The notes: generated by a model not told the origin, from the letters alone. 64,000 nt of DNA from Natronolimnobius baerhuensis (GCF_002177135.1 NZ_MWPH01000002.1:248001-312000); one strand, 5' to 3'. Shown: positions 25,820-34,740, counted from the stretch's first letter. Program-made: numbers and translations.

Positions 25820-26150
25820 TGCTACGTAGGGCCACACTCCGCGGTTAATAAGTTACGGAACTCGAGTGGATATAGTAACGGGTAAACACAGAGAATAGAT
25901 TATTTATGTTTTGGTCGACAAACTCATGTAAGTGCCACTATCGACAATTATTTTTCGATGTGATTTATATGACCGTCCAGAAATATAGCTATCAAGCCAT
26001 CCATTCTGCCAGTCCATACACTGAATTCGGATTACTTCCCATGTCTTTCAGTTTCCGTGACGTGTCTGTGGAACAAGAGAGTGACGTCACGCACGCGTGT
26101 GCATCTCTGCAACCCCAACTGCTTTTCAGGGCCGCGACATTGTCCGTCAC
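25820..26150. other. AT-rich 331-bp intergenic region
   Basis: This region is clearly lower in GC than its neighbours between about 25840 and 26040. It holds the HalOD1 promoter on the left and, on the right, two palindromes listed separately. An open frame at 25906-26154 has codon and amino-acid use unlike haloarchaeal proteins and is not called. Confidence 0.5.
26081..26099. promoter_or_regulatory. paired palindromes GTGACGTCAC and CACGCGTG
   Basis: A perfect 10-bp palindrome (26081-26090) and a perfect 8-bp palindrome (26092-26099) are separated by one base, about 52-70 bp upstream of the aldo/keto reductase start. Candidate operators; no regulator is adjacent. Confidence 0.4.
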
Positions 26151-26990
26151 ATGACGCTCAATGACGTCGACGCAATCGACTCGACACTGTGTCCAACCGC
26201 AAATGGCATGCCGATGCTCGGACTCGGTACGTGGCAAGCCAGCGGCGACGACTGTACCAATGCCGTCCGGACAGCCCTCGAGTGTGGCTATCGACACATC
26301 GACACCGCACAGGGCTACGACAACGAAGACGCCGTTGGCGCAGGCATCGCACAGTCTGACGTCGACCGCGACGACGTGTTTCTCGCAACGAAAGTCTCGA
26401 GTTCGAATCTCTCTCATGAGGACGTCCTCGAGACGACGCGCGACAGTCTCGACCGGCTCGGTGTGGAGTCAATCGACCTGCTGTACGTCCACTGGCCCTC
26501 GCGCACGTACGACCCCGAAGGGACGCTCTCGGCGTTCTCCCAGTTGTACGACGAGGGACTGATCGAAAACGTCGGCGTCAGTAACTTCGAACCCGACCAA
26601 CTCGAGCAAGCGGTCGATCTCTGTGATGCGCCGATTCTGGCAAATCAGGTCGAGTGCCATCCGCTGTTGCCACAGGAGCACATCCGCGAGGCCTGTGCGA
26701 ACCACGATATCGAGGTCGTTGCCTACAGCCCGCTCGCCCGCGGCTCGATTGTCGATCAGCCCGAAATTCAAGACGTTGCAGCCAAACACGACGTCACCGA
26801 AATTCAGGTGAGCCTCGCGTGGCTGCGCGAAAAAGGAATTACCGCGATTCCGAAATCGGTCACGCCAGAGCACATTCGCGACAACTGGCGGTCGCTGACG
26901 CTCGACCTCGAGAGCGAGGATGTCGCGCAGATCGATGCAATTGACGAGACCAGCCGCGAAATCGACCCGGACTACGCCCCCTGGAACTAA
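26151..26990 (+). CDS. aldo/keto reductase
   Basis: A 279-residue NAD(P)H-dependent carbonyl reductase of the 2,5-diketogluconate reductase type. The catalytic tetrad is visible: Asp51 (RHIDTAQGY), Tyr56, Lys81 (FLATKVSS) and His114 (LYVHWPS), with the cofactor motif AIPKSVTPEHIRDN near the end. The ATG at 26151 gives the standard length; the longer GTG frame from 26097 adds an atypical extension. Substrate unknown. Confidence 0.94.
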   Translation: MTLNDVDAIDSTLCPTANGMPMLGLGTWQASGDDCTNAVRTALECGYRHIDTAQGYDNEDAVGAGIAQSDVDRDDVFLATKVSSSNLSHEDVLETTRDSLDRLGVESIDLLYVHWPSRTYDPEGTLSAFSQLYDEGLIENVGVSNFEPDQLEQAVDLCDAPILANQVECHPLLPQEHIREACANHDIEVVAYSPLARGSIVDQPEIQDVAAKHDVTEIQVSLAWLREKGITAIPKSVTPEHIRDNWRSLTLDLESEDVAQIDAIDETSREIDPDYAPWN

Positions 26991-27111
26991 GAACCCGCCG
27001 CTCGAGGCCGGGAAATCTCTGCTTACTCGATTGTGACCGCAATTTCGGTGACGTGTTGTCGGTGCTGAAAGAGAAGGAAAGTTTACGGTACACCGGCAGT
27101 TTGGCTTGCGT

Positions 27112-27882
27112 ATGTCTACCCGCACACGGAATCGTGGCGGTGGTGGGATCGTCGGCGCGGTTAAGACCGACTTACAGCGGTTACACGGAGCTTGGATGGA
27201 GATCGTCTTCCCCAGGCAACGCGGCCGCGGCCACTCCGTCATGGGCAAGTGGGAGCCAGAAACGCTTCCACAGAAAATCGGCTACCGTCTCTGGAGCATC
27301 CTCGGAACGATTGGACTGCTCCTCATGTATCCCCTGACCGTCGTCGGACTGGGGACGCGCTACTACGCATCAAAACTCGACTCAACACGGACGCGACTCG
27401 GCATCGCGGGCGTCACCGGTATGGCGCTGGTGGGCTGGGGACTGCTCACGCTCATCTGGGGCGCGATGTCCTACATGGAGCAAGTCGACATTCCGGTCGA
27501 ATCCGTCATCGCCGTCGCCGCCGCAAGCGGTGTTGCGACGCTGTCGGCCGCAATCGCCTCGCTGTTCGCCAAAGTCGGCGGGCGCATCACGACCGTGGTC
27601 TTCGCCTATCCCTTCGGGATGACCGCGCTGTTCCTCCCGCCGGTCGTCGCCGCACTCGTCACGCCCGCCCTCGAGCCCTACGTCCTCGAGCCGAGCTATC
27701 AGTTCGCCGCCTGGCTGCTCGCGAACCCGCTTGCGATTGGCGGCATCAACGAGTACCTCTGGGCGAACTTCGAACTCGAGGGGGCGGCCTACGCGGCGAT
27801 GTGGATCGGTTTCTCGTTCGTCCTCGGATGGTTCCTCGGCATCCTCGTCTCGCTGGCGAATCTGGTTCGCCCGTCGAACTAA
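27112..27882 (+). CDS. multi-pass membrane protein, haloarchaeal
   Basis: The 256-residue product has a polar, basic N-terminus (to about residue 55, with MGKWEPETLPQKIGYRLWS) and about five or six hydrophobic segments (about 58-78, 98-120, 127-150, 158-180, 195-215 and 228-248). There are no catalytic motifs. Codon use is typical of the region. No family recognised. Confidence 0.78.
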   Translation: MSTRTRNRGGGGIVGAVKTDLQRLHGAWMEIVFPRQRGRGHSVMGKWEPETLPQKIGYRLWSILGTIGLLLMYPLTVVGLGTRYYASKLDSTRTRLGIAGVTGMALVGWGLLTLIWGAMSYMEQVDIPVESVIAVAAASGVATLSAAIASLFAKVGGRITTVVFAYPFGMTALFLPPVVAALVTPALEPYVLEPSYQFAAWLLANPLAIGGINEYLWANFELEGAAYAAMWIGFSFVLGWFLGILVSLANLVRPSN

Positions 27883-27952
27883 CCGAAGACGTTCGGCCTC
27901 GAGACCGTCTGGTTTCCAAATATAATTACTCGAGGACGCCGAAGCGCCTGGT

Positions 27953-28162
27953 ATGGCACTTGACCTCCCGAAAATGCTCGCGGCGTTCGTTGCAGTACTG
28001 GTCGTCGGCGTCGGCGCGCTGTTTGCCTTGCCGGAACTGACGCCGATGGCACCGATGACGACGCAGACGATCATGATGATGGTCCTGCCGTCGATGGCGA
28101 TCTTCGGTGCGATCATGCTCGCAATCGGCGTCAAACACGGCGAGTACCGCGCGACGAACTGA
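27953..28162 (+). CDS. small two-helix membrane protein
   Basis: A 69-residue product with two hydrophobic helices (about 8-27 and 40-60). They are separated by the Met/Thr-rich MAPMTTQTIMMMV, and the protein ends KHGEYRATN. Similar short proteins are widespread in haloarchaea without known function. A TATA-like AATATAATT (27917-27925) is upstream. Confidence 0.75.
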   Translation: MALDLPKMLAAFVAVLVVGVGALFALPELTPMAPMTTQTIMMMVLPSMAIFGAIMLAIGVKHGEYRATN

Positions 28163-28172
28163 GCGACTGTGG

Positions 28173-28178
28173 TTTTTT
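28173..28178 (+). terminator. T-run downstream of the small membrane gene
   Basis: GGTTTTTTGC follows the stop codon at 28162 by about 10 bp. Archaeal RNA polymerase terminates on short T-runs of this kind. The opposite-strand gene ends at 28195, so this is also the end of a convergent pair. Confidence 0.35.
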
Positions 28179-28194
28179 GCGGCGTGGATTGGCG

Positions 28195-28764
28195 TTACTG
28201 TGGGCTCGCCGCGCTGGATGCGCTGCGTCGTTGCAGCCCGGCAAGCCCGAGCAAGTACGAACTGAAGAGGATGAAAAACCAGGTGTCAGCCCACGTCCCG
28301 TAGCCGTACTCGGACATCGTTGCCATCGCCGCGATGAAGACGAGAACACCTGCGCTGGTTAGCAGCCGGGCATTGACGACCTGGTCGCCGTTCATCACGT
28401 TGCGAGCAGTCACGCCAGCCATTCCGCCGAGCAAAACGTACAGCCCGAGGAGTACACCGGAAACCAGTGCTCCGACCGGCGTCAGCGTGCTCTCGAGGCC
28501 CACACCAATGAGCAGCGCTGAACCGACGCTGTAGCCGACGACTGGCCCGCAGACGAATGCACCGAGAGCGGCGAGTCCGGATCGAGCGTCCCTCTCGAGG
28601 CCGATCCGATCCCCAACACAATAGCAGCCGACACCCACGGCGACGACGCCGATCCAGGCGACGGTCCAACTGGCCTCGAGCCAGTTCCAGAACGGGTTCG
28701 CCGAGCCGAGCGCAACGGCGGCTTCACCGAGACGCACGACAAACGCGAGCAGCGCCGTCGCCAT
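28195..28764 (-). CDS. multi-pass membrane protein
   Basis: From ATG 28764 the product has 189 residues and about six hydrophobic helices, with short polar links (GDRIGLERDARSG, ARNVMNGDQVVNARLL). Upstream in-frame codons are not membrane-protein-like and are left out. Unknown function; no motif beyond Gly-rich helices. Confidence 0.75.
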   Translation of the reverse strand: MATALLAFVVRLGEAAVALGSANPFWNWLEASWTVAWIGVVAVGVGCYCVGDRIGLERDARSGLAALGAFVCGPVVGYSVGSALLIGVGLESTLTPVGALVSGVLLGLYVLLGGMAGVTARNVMNGDQVVNARLLTSAGVLVFIAAMATMSEYGYGTWADTWFFILFSSYLLGLAGLQRRSASSAASPQ

Positions 28765-28908
28765 GAACAGTCTTCGGTACACGCACGAACTGTCTGAACG
28801 TAATGTATAGTAGCTGCCGATTCGCGAAAGCGCTGGCGCTGACTGAGAGTATGAACGCAAAAACGCAAACCCGCGTGAATCAATCACTGAGGCGTTGACG
28901 CCTCGAGT

Positions 28909-29880
28909 CTACATGTAACCGAGGTCGCGCAGGCGCTCCATCAGGTCCTCTTTGTCCTGGGCGCGGCCTGCGCGCTCGGTCGTCTCCTCGAGATTCTGCA
29001 GCCATGCCGGGTCCTCTTCGGTCTTTTCGGTGCTGATCTCGCTGCCGAGCGAGCGGAAGCCTTCCCAGTACTTCGGCGAGACTGGGGTGTCCGCAGGCTC
29101 GAGGTCGTCCGGAAGGTCGTCTTTGCTTTCGGGGACGTAGCCTTCCTCGGGGAACGCATCGACCGTATCGGGAACGACGAAGTCCCAGAAGGCCTCCCAG
29201 ACCGCGGCCTCGTCGAACTGCAGGATGGGCTGGACGCGGTCGTGGGGCGGGTAGATGTCCGGGTCGTGGCGCTCCGAGAAGAACGTCTCGTCGGCGCGTG
29301 CTTCCTGTTCGTCCCAGCGGACGCCCGAGAGGATGCCATCAATGTCGTGCTCCTCGAGTGCGTCGTTGAGCGCGACGGTCTTCAACAGGTGGTTGCCAGC
29401 GTAGGTGTCGAGCAGGAACGGGAAGGTGTCTTCGTCGTACTCGAGGATGTTCTCGACGTGGTGCTGGTTGTGGTCGTCGAGGTCCGCGATTGGGATGTCG
29501 TCGCCCGGCTCGAGACCGTTTTCATCGACGTACTGGCCGATGTCCTCGTTGCGCGCGTAGACGACCTCGAGATCCCACTCGTCGGCCCAGGAGTCGACGA
29601 AATCGTGGATCTCGTCGAAGTGCTGGTAGTGGTCAATGAAGATTGCGGGTGGCACCTCGAGATCGAAGCGCTCGGCGACCTGCGTCACGAAGTACAGCAC
29701 GAGCGTCGAGTCCTTTCCGCCGGTCCACATCACGGCCGGGTTCTCGTACTGCTCGAGACCCTGTCGCGTGACCTCGATGGCCTTTTCGATCTTGTCGTTG
29801 ATGTGTGGATAGTCCGCGGGGTCTTCGCCGGTACCATCGTCGTAGTCGACGTCGACGTAGTCGGGGAAGTTCTCCGTCAT
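28909..29880 (-). CDS. PP-loop protein related to CysD/PAPS reductase, cysteine-free
   Basis: The 323-residue protein has the PP-loop ATP-pyrophosphatase motif TGGKDS at 53-58. Next come PPAIFIDHYQHFDEIHDFVD, SGVRWDEQEARADETFF, and YWEGFRSLGSE near the C-terminus, like the R-x-R-S-L-G region of the CysD subunit of ATP sulfurylase. The whole sequence has no cysteine, so it lacks the catalytic Cys and cluster ligands of PAPS/APS reductases. A CysD-like adenylyl transfer or nucleotide-dependent role is more likely than sulfonucleotide reduction. No cysN is adjacent. Confidence 0.85.
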   Translation of the reverse strand: MTENFPDYVDVDYDDGTGEDPADYPHINDKIEKAIEVTRQGLEQYENPAVMWTGGKDSTLVLYFVTQVAERFDLEVPPAIFIDHYQHFDEIHDFVDSWADEWDLEVVYARNEDIGQYVDENGLEPGDDIPIADLDDHNQHHVENILEYDEDTFPFLLDTYAGNHLLKTVALNDALEEHDIDGILSGVRWDEQEARADETFFSERHDPDIYPPHDRVQPILQFDEAAVWEAFWDFVVPDTVDAFPEEGYVPESKDDLPDDLEPADTPVSPKYWEGFRSLGSEISTEKTEEDPAWLQNLEETTERAGRAQDKEDLMERLRDLGYM

Positions 29881-29885
29881 TTCGT

Positions 29886-29903
29886 GTAATTACATATAAT
29901 TAC
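29886..29903. promoter_or_regulatory. inverted repeat GTAATTA-CATA-TAATTAC
   Basis: A perfect 7-4-7 dyad starts 6 bp upstream of the PP-loop gene's ATG and ends just before its TTTAAG box (minus strand, 29908-29913). Placed between TATA and the leaderless start, it fits a repressor operator. Confidence 0.6.
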
Positions 29904-30215
29904 CTCACTTAAACCCTTTGGGGGAGCGGAAACCTCTGACGGAATTCGCGACGAGAAAACAGACACGGCTACTTGCCCGGGAGGACGGCTGTCGGCTGCC
30001 GGGCGAAAATCATCGAACGGCCGGTTGCTGTGCCGTGGTGGTGTCTGTGACGTGTCCTCGAGTTCTGCTCTGCCTACGGAGTCCGTGAAACGCCGGCCAG
30101 TCGACCATCGATTCGTCGCGAAATCCCCATCACAGCCCGCACAGTGGAAGCGGCAACATTAGGGAGGACCACAACTCGAGATTATCTCGACGAGACGCTG
30201 TGTCGTCCTCCAGTG
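29904..30215. other. intergenic region between the PP-loop gene and the epimerase
   Basis: The left edge contains the PP-loop gene promoter. A GC-rich dyad GCCCGG-N18-CCGGGC lies at 29975-30004. Frames across the rest are shadows or short; no RNA gene was recognised. Confidence 0.4.
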
Positions 30216-31325
30216 TCAGTCGAGCGACGGCGCTTTGATCCGTTGCTCTGGGTCGACGGCCTCGAGTTCGTCCTGTAGCAGGGCAACGATCCGGTCGCTG
30301 GCCGAGCCGTCGCCATAGGGTTGCGGGCGCGGATCCAGTTCCCAGTCGGTGACCAGCGCCTCGCGGATCAAGTCCGTATTCGGCCCGACGAGTTGGTTCC
30401 AGCCACAGTCGACCGTCTCCGTCCACTCGGTTTCCTCGCGCATGGTGAGACAGCGCGTCCCGAGGAAGAACGCCTCCTTCTGGACGCCGCCGGAATCCGT
30501 TGCGACTCGCTCTGCGCCGTCGAGTAGGCGCACGAAATCGAGATAGCCAAGGGGTTCGACGATCTCGAGTTCCTCGTTCGCGCGCTCCCAGAGCCCGTAC
30601 GACTCGAGGCAGTCGACCGTCCGCGGGTGCGCAGGGAAGACAACCGGCAGCGGTGCGCTCGCGAGGCCGTCCAGAATCGCCTCGAGATTGTCCCGGTCGT
30701 CCGTGTTGCTCGCCCGGTGGACCGTCGTCAGGATGAACTCGTCGTCGGTGAGGCCGAGGTCCTCGAGAATCGTTGTGCTCTCTCGTGCGCGCTCGCGTGC
30801 GGCGAGGATTGCATCGTACATCACGTCGCCCGTCCAGTGGACGCCGTCGACGATGCCCTCGTTTGCGAGCGCCTCGACTGCGGCTTTGCTTGGCGCGAAG
30901 CACATATCCGAGGCGTGGTCCGTCAGAATCCGGTTGATCTCCTCGGGCATGTCGCGATTGCCACTTCGCAGTCCGGCTTCGACGTGGGCGACGACCACGT
31001 CGCGCTTCGAGCCGACGATTGCGCCGGCGAGCGTCGAGTTGGTGTCGCCGTAGAGCAAGATGGCGTCGGGGTCGGTCTCCTCGATAACCGGCTCGAGTTC
31101 GGCGATCATCCGCGCTGTCTGGCGGCCGTGGGTGTCGGATTCGACGCCGAGGTTGTACTCGGGTTCGGGGATATCGAGTTCGTCGAAGAAGACGTCGGAC
31201 ATCTCCTTGTCGTAGTGTTGGCCCGTATGAACCAGCACCTCCTCGCCCACGTCGCGGAGCTTTCGAGACACAGTCGCGGCTTTGATGAACTGCGGGCGCG
31301 CGCCGACGACCGAACAGACCCGCAT
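30216..31325 (-). CDS. wecB: UDP-N-acetylglucosamine 2-epimerase (non-hydrolysing)
   Basis: WecB converts UDP-GlcNAc to UDP-ManNAc for surface glycans. From ATG 31325 the product has 369 residues beginning MRVCSVVGARPQFIKAATVS. It has the family motifs TGQHYDKEMS, YGDTNSTLAGA, HVEAGLRSGNRDMPEEINR and TDSGGVQKEAFFLG. The start overlaps the DUF354 gene's stop (TGATG), so the two are translationally coupled. Confidence 0.95.
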   Translation of the reverse strand: MRVCSVVGARPQFIKAATVSRKLRDVGEEVLVHTGQHYDKEMSDVFFDELDIPEPEYNLGVESDTHGRQTARMIAELEPVIEETDPDAILLYGDTNSTLAGAIVGSKRDVVVAHVEAGLRSGNRDMPEEINRILTDHASDMCFAPSKAAVEALANEGIVDGVHWTGDVMYDAILAARERARESTTILEDLGLTDDEFILTTVHRASNTDDRDNLEAILDGLASAPLPVVFPAHPRTVDCLESYGLWERANEELEIVEPLGYLDFVRLLDGAERVATDSGGVQKEAFFLGTRCLTMREETEWTETVDCGWNQLVGPNTDLIREALVTDWELDPRPQPYGDGSASDRIVALLQDELEAVDPEQRIKAPSLD

Positions 31326-32407
31326 CAGTTGACCCCCCGTGGCGAGAGGTTGACTTGAACCGGCTCGGTACTCGTCTCGCTGTACGCCAGTGCAACGTCC
31401 GAAATAACGTCCGTGAGATTCACCATGTCTTCGACGTAGTCGTTTCGCCGCTGCTCCCACCGCTCGGGAGCCGAATCATCCGCAAGCAGTTCCTGTGAGC
31501 GTTCTAGCACTGCCTCGAATTCTCCGATGTTCTCGACGAGACCCTCCTTCTCGAGTTCGACGAAGTTACCCATGTCGTCCTCGCCGACGAAGGAGTTCGA
31601 ACGGAGCGCGGGCGTGCCAAGCAGCGCCGCCTCGGTGATCATCGTCTGCGTGTCCGCGACCAGTAGATCGGCCTCGTTGAGCGCGTCGTGCATTCGCGCC
31701 GGGTGGAGATCGAATTTCCGCGCCGGTAGGTCATCGTACTCGAGATCCCCGCCCTCGTCCGAGACGAAAATCGTGGCGTACTCTGCGAGTTCCGAGAGGA
31801 GTTGTCGGCGCTGCTCAAGGGAAAAGCCCTGTCGTCCCACGTCGTGGTGGCCGTTGAAGGCGTTGAATCGGACGATGGCATAGGATTCGTCCGGTTCGAC
31901 GCCGAGGTCGTCACGAACCGACTTGTTGGCCTCGAAGACGTCGGGATGGAGATACGCCGATTCTTTGAAACCCTCAAACTCGTAGTGTTTCGCGCCGAGG
32001 TCCTTCTGGAACGCAGCGGGCGTCAGAAACGCCTGGACGAACGGCCGAGAGACGACGTGATCGAGCGACGGCTCGGAGTCAAGCACGGCGATTGCCGGCG
32101 TCCGTGTGATCGTCCCCGTATAGGCCGCATAGGGTCCGATCCCGAAGATTACGTCCGGATCGAACTCCCGGGCCTGCCGGCCGATTGTCGCCAGATGCGC
32201 CGGCAGTTCCCAGGCCAGCGAGTGCAACGATTCCGAGCGATCACCGTAGGTCTCGTAGGGCACGTCGTGATATGAGAGCAGCGTTTCGGTGAACTCGTCG
32301 TTACGCGCGAGAACGAGCACATCGTGTCCATCATCCTCGAGTCGGTTGACCGTGTGTTTGTACAGATGGACGTGTGCCGGCGTGTTATTAAAGAAGAGAC
32401 AGCGCAC
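31325..32407 (-). CDS. DUF354 family glycosyltransferase-like protein
   Basis: A 360-residue GT-B-like protein without signal or membrane segment. It starts MRCLFFNNTPAHVHLYKHTV and contains FGIGPYAAYTGTI, ARMHDALNEADLLVADTQTMITEAALLGTPAL and GNFVELEKEGLV, typical of the archaeal/bacterial DUF354 family. It is coupled to wecB, which suggests a role in using or making UDP-ManNAc-type sugars for a surface polymer or glycoprotein. The reaction is not established. Confidence 0.88.
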   Translation of the reverse strand: MRCLFFNNTPAHVHLYKHTVNRLEDDGHDVLVLARNDEFTETLLSYHDVPYETYGDRSESLHSLAWELPAHLATIGRQAREFDPDVIFGIGPYAAYTGTITRTPAIAVLDSEPSLDHVVSRPFVQAFLTPAAFQKDLGAKHYEFEGFKESAYLHPDVFEANKSVRDDLGVEPDESYAIVRFNAFNGHHDVGRQGFSLEQRRQLLSELAEYATIFVSDEGGDLEYDDLPARKFDLHPARMHDALNEADLLVADTQTMITEAALLGTPALRSNSFVGEDDMGNFVELEKEGLVENIGEFEAVLERSQELLADDSAPERWEQRRNDYVEDMVNLTDVISDVALAYSETSTEPVQVNLSPRGVN

Positions 32408-32803
32408 GTCGTATCACCTCGTAGCTCATGACACCTACACCTTCCAACACGCGCTATATCGTTATCAGCGTGCTACTGGGAGCAGCGACGATAGTTCGCT
32501 CGAGGCGCTGTGACGCCGGTCGGTTTTTCGTCGCGTAACGGTTCGATTGTCGACAGCGTTTGCGCCATCAATACCGTATTGGGCCACCGTACAGTCGAAA
32601 TGGACTGCTACCTGCCTGTTGTCACTCACTACTGCAGGCGGCGCCTCCATAGGCCAGCCGTACGCCTCGCTTGCACCCGTGGGGACGTCCCATTCTTCTC
32701 TACGGACTCCCCGCCGACGCCATCGCTGATCAAAAACAGTGTTCTCACTCGAGAACGAATGAGTGTGGCGTCTGGAGAGACACCAGAACCAGTCGATGCG
32801 GTG
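32408..32803. other. 396-bp intergenic region
   Basis: It holds the promoter of the DUF354-wecB pair (AT-rich around 32450-32470) and the 3' side of the next minus-strand gene. An open frame from 32510 overlaps that gene antisense and looks non-coding. Nothing else seen. Confidence 0.4.
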
Positions 32804-33385
32804 TTAGTCGCTGATGAACTTGTTATCGCGCCAGTTGACACCGCCGTCGCCGGAGCCGTGGTCGCGTGGCCCCTCGACGACCTCGATGTCGGCCGGGCGT
32901 GGTTCGCCGTCGACAATCCGGGTCGCCTCGAGCGTGCCGCCGTGTTCCGAAATGGCGGTTAGCGTGCCCTTTTCGGCGGCTTCTGCGATTGTACAGAGCA
33001 CGAGGAACATCTCGTACTGGAGCAAGGAGTTCTGGAGCACGGTCTCGCGGTCGCCTTTGAACGCGGCGAACTCGACGAGTTCGGACTCAATCTCCTCTTC
33101 TTCCTCTTCGTCCCAGCTAAAGGACTGACGGCGCTCGTCGGGATCTTCCTCGTACACCCGGTTTTCGGTCACGCTGGCTTTCAACTGTGCCGTCGGCGTG
33201 TATTTACTGACCGACTGGTCTTCAGCCACGGCTTTCAGGATGAGGGTGTTGTTTCGCCGCGTGATCTCCACATCGTTGATCCCCTCTGGATACTTCGCTT
33301 CGTCGATATGCTCTCGAAGGTCTTCGAGGGGCAGTTCGAGCGTCGAATGCAGCCGATAAACGTGTCTGGAATCCTCTGTTGACAT
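32804..33385 (-). CDS. conserved haloarchaeal protein, unknown function
   Basis: The 193-residue soluble acidic product has an N-terminal beta-rich part (HVYRLHSTLELPLEDLREHIDEAKYPEG, then DVEITRRNNTLILKA), a run of Glu (about 93-98) and a helical part (ELVEFAAFKGDRETVLQNSLLQYEMFLVLCTIAEAAEKG). The C-terminus is polar. I believe it is a haloarchaea-wide family, but no activity can be assigned. Its promoter may be CTTATATGA (about 33435-33443). Confidence 0.75.
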   Translation of the reverse strand: MSTEDSRHVYRLHSTLELPLEDLREHIDEAKYPEGINDVEITRRNNTLILKAVAEDQSVSKYTPTAQLKASVTENRVYEEDPDERRQSFSWDEEEEEEIESELVEFAAFKGDRETVLQNSLLQYEMFLVLCTIAEAAEKGTLTAISEHGGTLEATRIVDGEPRPADIEVVEGPRDHGSGDGGVNWRDNKFISD

Positions 33386-33618
33386 AGTGGGAAGGTTGCG
33401 GCGACGGTCGCTTGGTTGTGAATACGTGGGCGTGACTTATATGATCTGCTATTAAATGCGTCGCCTTTGACTACGGATAAATTTAAGTCTCCCTTCGTAG
33501 TGTGTTTTTCTCTCGAGGGCCAGTACCTGCCACACAAGCGATATTGGGGTCACTGGAATTACGTCTCAAATCGAATATTTGACTGAGAACCGCGAGAATC
33601 CGCACAGGTGCGCGCGGA

Positions 33619-33963
33619 CTACTCCGCGTTCAGCGTCTCGCCGAGTTCGTCGCGTTCGTCGAGTTCCTCGAGAATGTCCGACCCACCGACGAACTCGCCA
33701 TCGACGTAGGTCTGTGGAATCGTCTCCCAGCCGCTGTGTTCGTTGAGTGCCGTTCGATACTCATCGAGCGACTCGAGGACGTCGACCGTTTCGTACTCGT
33801 CGCGATGGTGGTCAATCAGGCCGAGTGCCTTGCGGGAGTAACCACACTGGGGCATGAGCGCAGTGCCTTTCATGAACAGCACGATCTCGTTCTCCTCGAG
33901 AACCTGTTCGACTTCTTCGGTGACTTCGTCCTGATCGAGACCCTGGTTCGGTGGGAAGTCCAT
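33619..33963 (-). CDS. monothiol glutaredoxin
   Basis: A 114-residue CGFS-type glutaredoxin with active site PQCGYSRKAL (Cys40), then the cis-Pro TIPQTYVDGEFVGGSDIL that binds glutathione-like thiols. The Phe-to-Tyr change (CGYS) is mild. Such proteins carry or transfer Fe-S clusters. Haloarchaea use gamma-glutamylcysteine, whose synthase gene is at 52289. ATG 33963 gives the family start; a longer frame from 34041 abuts the methyltransferase stop. Confidence 0.92.
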   Translation of the reverse strand: MDFPPNQGLDQDEVTEEVEQVLEENEIVLFMKGTALMPQCGYSRKALGLIDHHRDEYETVDVLESLDEYRTALNEHSGWETIPQTYVDGEFVGGSDILEELDERDELGETLNAE

Positions 33964-34041
33964 ACCCACCTGTATGGACGTCAGAGGGATAGACTTTGCG
34001 TCGTCACCATCCGATGTCTCGCCTCGGTATGCGTGACTCAC

Positions 34042-34674
34042 TCAGTAGTCCTTGAGTCGCGCGAGAAATACCGTCCAGTGTGCGTCCTCGTCGGCGAGTT
34101 CGTCGCCGACCAGCCACTCGTCGCAGATGTCGAAGCCAGCGTTCCGTAACTGCTCGCGCGTCCGCTCTGCACCAGCGATATGCCACTGCATTTCGACGCC
34201 GCTCTCGAGCCAGTCCGGATTCGTCCCCTGCCAGTCGTTGGTCCCCTCGGTCATGAGCACGAATCCGTCCGGACGCAGCACGCGCGCGAACTCGTCGATG
34301 ACCGCCTGATGATCGTCTTTCGGGACGTGAATCACCGAGTGAAACGCCGTGACGGCATCGAACGCGTTCGTTTCGACTGGCAGCGCCGTCATGTCGCCGC
34401 GGGCGAGCGACACGCCGGCTGTGGCCTCACGTGCAAACCGCAGTTGCTCGCGCGACAGATCGATGCCGAGCGTCTCGAGTTGCGGCTCATCGGTCAGACA
34501 CTCTAGGACCGGCTCTCCCTGCCCACAGCCAACATCGAGCAGCCGTCCGGACTCCGGGAGGCGCTCGAGAAGTCCCTCGAGTAGTTCGCCTTCTCGGTCA
34601 TCGGGGTCGCGCTCGGTGGCGTAGGTCTCTGCCAGGCCGTCGTAGCCCCGACGAACGACGTTTTTGTCGACCAT
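34042..34674 (-). CDS. class I SAM-dependent methyltransferase
   Basis: A 210-residue methyltransferase with motif I LLDVGCGQGEPVLE (45-58), an acidic motif II (LGIDLSREQL) and DAVTAFHSVIHVPKDDHQAVIDEFARVLRPDG, typical of the methyltransferase-11 group. Substrate unknown. It is directly upstream of the glutaredoxin gene. Confidence 0.92.
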   Translation of the reverse strand: MVDKNVVRRGYDGLAETYATERDPDDREGELLEGLLERLPESGRLLDVGCGQGEPVLECLTDEPQLETLGIDLSREQLRFAREATAGVSLARGDMTALPVETNAFDAVTAFHSVIHVPKDDHQAVIDEFARVLRPDGFVLMTEGTNDWQGTNPDWLESGVEMQWHIAGAERTREQLRNAGFDICDEWLVGDELADEDAHWTVFLARLKDY

Positions 34675-34740
34675 ACGATGTGTTCGGACACCTGCCTGTT
34701 AGGCGTTTGTGTCGTGTATGGAGAACTAACATAGAACACG

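Noticed and set aside
25906-26154. 82-codon frame upstream of the aldo/keto reductase
   Set aside because: Low-GC region, neutral to basic composition with many Cys and Phe, no acidic bias and it runs into the reductase start region in another frame.
29975-30004. GC-rich hairpin GCCCGG-N18-CCGGGC
   Set aside because: Loop is long and such dyads are expected by chance in GC-rich DNA. Archaeal termination does not need hairpins.
30130-31395. A 421-codon frame antiparallel-shifted in the wecB region
   Set aside because: It is very rich in Arg and Pro and overlaps wecB, whose frame has clear family motifs. It is a shadow frame caused by high GC.
32510-32962. 150-codon frame in the gap after the DUF354 gene
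   Set aside because: Its second half is antisense to the conserved hypothetical gene and the first half has atypical composition.
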